A stretch of 42,608 nucleotides of DNA, from assembly GCA_026932235.1 (NCBI GenBank), contig JAIXKR010000028.1:1-42608 (forward strand). Direction: 5' to 3'. Under the pieces are notes generated by a model that saw only the letters and a program-made list of their open reading frames with translations, did no database searches and had not been told where the DNA came from. Positions within the stretch are counted from its first letter, which is position 1; each line of letters starts with the position of its first letter. Origin of the DNA: Burkholderiales bacterium (lineage in GTDB: Bacteria > Pseudomonadota > Gammaproteobacteria > Burkholderiales > Burkholderiaceae_C). Positions 41,634 through 42,608 of the stretch are shown here, in pieces. The position numbers were made by a program, and so were the translations under genes.

Positions 41634-42608
41634 TCAGGCGGCGTTCCAGAGCTTGATCGAGTCGGCGAAGGTGCCGGCCTGCTCGCGCACGGGCGCCATC
41701 TGGCCGGTGTTCTCGGCGTACTTGAAGGCCGTGTAGGGCACGCCGTGCCTGGCCATCACGTCCTGCAGCATCGGGCGCTCGAGCAGCGCCGGGTCGCAGA
41801 AGGAGGGCGCGGCGAAGATCACGCCCTCGGCGGCACGCTGCTTCACCTGGCCGAGCAGGAACATGCCCTTCTCCTCGCGCGTGGCGTCGTACTTGGCGGC
41901 GGTGGCGGCGCTGCGGTGCAGGAAGGCCTTGGCCAGCTCCTCCAGCGGCTTGCCGTCGGTGGGCACGTCGTCGAGCAGCCAGCGCGTGACGAGCATGAAG
42001 TCGTCGTCGACGATGTAGCAGCCGGCCATCTCGACCGACTTGATGAGCGCCAGCGGCGGCTGCTCGCAGAAGCTGCCGTTGATGACGACGCGCGCGTTGT
42101 CGCGCTTGGGTCGCGCCACCTGCTCGGCGGCGGCGAGGTAGTCGCGCACGAGCTGGGTGTGCTCCTCCACGGGCAGCACCATGCCCGCGCGCAGCAGCAG
42201 GTAGACCTCGGAGGTCGGCGCCTGCCACGGCTTGGCCGCGCGGTAGGCGTAGAGGTCGCGGATCGCCTGCCGGTTCTGGTTGTAGACGGCGATCGAGGCG
42301 TTGAGCTCGGCGTCGGTGATGGGGCTGCCGCGCAGCCGGCCGAGGTCTTCGCGGATGTGCTGCATCTCCTCCTGGTAGAAGATGCCGCCGACGTTGTCCT
42401 TGTAGTTCTGCGGCACGTCGACGTAGCGCACGTACTTGTCCTTGAACAGCATCTGCCACATGCCCGAGAGATTGCGGATCACGTCGCAGATGCTCGGGAA
42501 GAGCATGCCGTCCAGGCTGTCCAGGCGCCCGGTGAGGCCGAGCTCGATCGTCGAGCGCGGGATGCGGCAGATGTAGCTCTGGTAGTAGGCGTCGCCCTGG
42601 ATGACCTC
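41634..42608 (-). CDS. bcrC: Benzoyl-CoA reductase, catalytic subunit BcrC, 5' end beyond window
   Basis: The last 324 residues of a protein related to BcrB are present; the reading frame runs open through the window edge at 42608, so an inner ATG (42506) is not the true start. Cysteines in SYICRIPRS, FPSICDVIRN, GSFCEQPPL and APSFCDPALL are in line with cluster and substrate binding in the dehydratase D family. It is the first gene of the bcrC-B-A-D order known from Thauera and lies 44 nt before bcrB. Roughly 60 residues should be missing if it has the usual length. Confidence 0.9.
   Translation of the reverse strand, partial: EVIQGDAYYQSYICRIPRSTIELGLTGRLDSLDGMLFPSICDVIRNLSGMWQMLFKDKYVRYVDVPQNYKDNVGGIFYQEEMQHIREDLGRLRGSPITDAELNASIAVYNQNRQAIRDLYAYRAAKPWQAPTSEVYLLLRAGMVLPVEEHTQLVRDYLAAAEQVARPKRDNARVVINGSFCEQPPLALIKSVEMAGCYIVDDDFMLVTRWLLDDVPTDGKPLEELAKAFLHRSAATAAKYDATREEKGMFLLGQVKQRAAEGVIFAAPSFCDPALLERPMLQDVMARHGVPYTAFKYAENTGQMAPVREQAGTFADSIKLWNAA

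Noticed and set aside
38887-41736. 949-codon open frame on the plus strand opposite bcrB and bcrA
   Set aside because: It is antisense to bcrB and bcrA and of low complexity; the lack of stops follows from GC-rich third positions of the true genes.
42500-42506. ATG at 42506 as the start of BcrC
   Set aside because: The frame stays open to the window edge and the upstream codons read as conserved-looking protein with Cys and Tyr residues, so the true start is outside.

Overview
The window is about 42.6 kb of very GC-rich, gene-dense bacterial DNA with no tRNA, rRNA, CRISPR array, insertion sequence or phage gene that I can see. It looks like the chromosome of a facultatively anaerobic, aromatic-degrading betaproteobacterium of the Thauera/Azoarcus/Aromatoleum kind. 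That placement is inferred from gene content (pad genes, a Thauera-type bcrC-B-A-D order, the benzoyl-CoA reductase ferredoxin and a suf operon). No ribosomal marker is present to confirm it.

Layout. (1) 1-6849, minus strand: an operon for a CoA-ester pathway. It encodes a natural NfnA-NfnB fusion flavoprotein, a benzoate-CoA-ligase-like enzyme carrying an N-terminal zinc-ribbon/rubrerythrin module, two crotonases, a BadH-like short-chain dehydrogenase and a small ferritin-like protein. (2) 7178-14190, plus strand: a LysR regulator, then padB-padC-padD (phenylacetyl-CoA:acceptor oxidoreductase) and padJ (phenylacetate-CoA ligase). (3) 14274-21274, minus strand: sufB-C-D-S-U-T, an Rrf2 regulator and an FmdE-like gene. 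(4) 21471-28373, minus strand: a tightly overlapping six-gene operon (aldehyde dehydrogenase, HAD hydrolase, two class III aminotransferases, SDR, Tm-1-like protein) of unknown substrate, divergent from a MarR gene. (5) 29207-33146: assorted genes (DksA/TraR zinc finger, FMN 2-hydroxyacid dehydrogenase, PAS protein, uracil-DNA glycosylase, DUF488, membrane protein). (6) 33229-37557, minus strand: phenylglyoxylate oxidoreductase genes in the order padE-padHF-padG-padI, with the ferredoxin subunit fused to the flavoprotein. (7) 37699-42608, minus strand: bcrC (cut by the window edge), bcrB, bcrA, bcrD and the ferredoxin.

How it fits together: phenylacetate is activated by PadJ, oxidised at the alpha carbon by PadBCD to phenylglyoxylate, converted to benzoyl-CoA by PadEHFGI, and dearomatised by the ATP-driven benzoyl-CoA reductase using the 2[4Fe-4S] ferredoxin. 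The NfnAB-type fusion and the PadH flavoprotein could both pass electrons between NAD(P)H and ferredoxin. The Suf operon would supply the many Fe-S clusters this pathway needs. The upstream regions of the 1-6849 operon and of padB share a roughly 45-nt conserved block (an FNR/CRP-like box, then AATTC, then GGTACCAAA), suggesting that both are controlled together, probably by oxygen limitation.

The most novel-looking items are the rubrerythrin-CoA ligase fusion, the single-chain NfnAB, the PadH-PadF fusion, the shared promoter block and the uncharacterised aminotransferase/Tm-1 operon.
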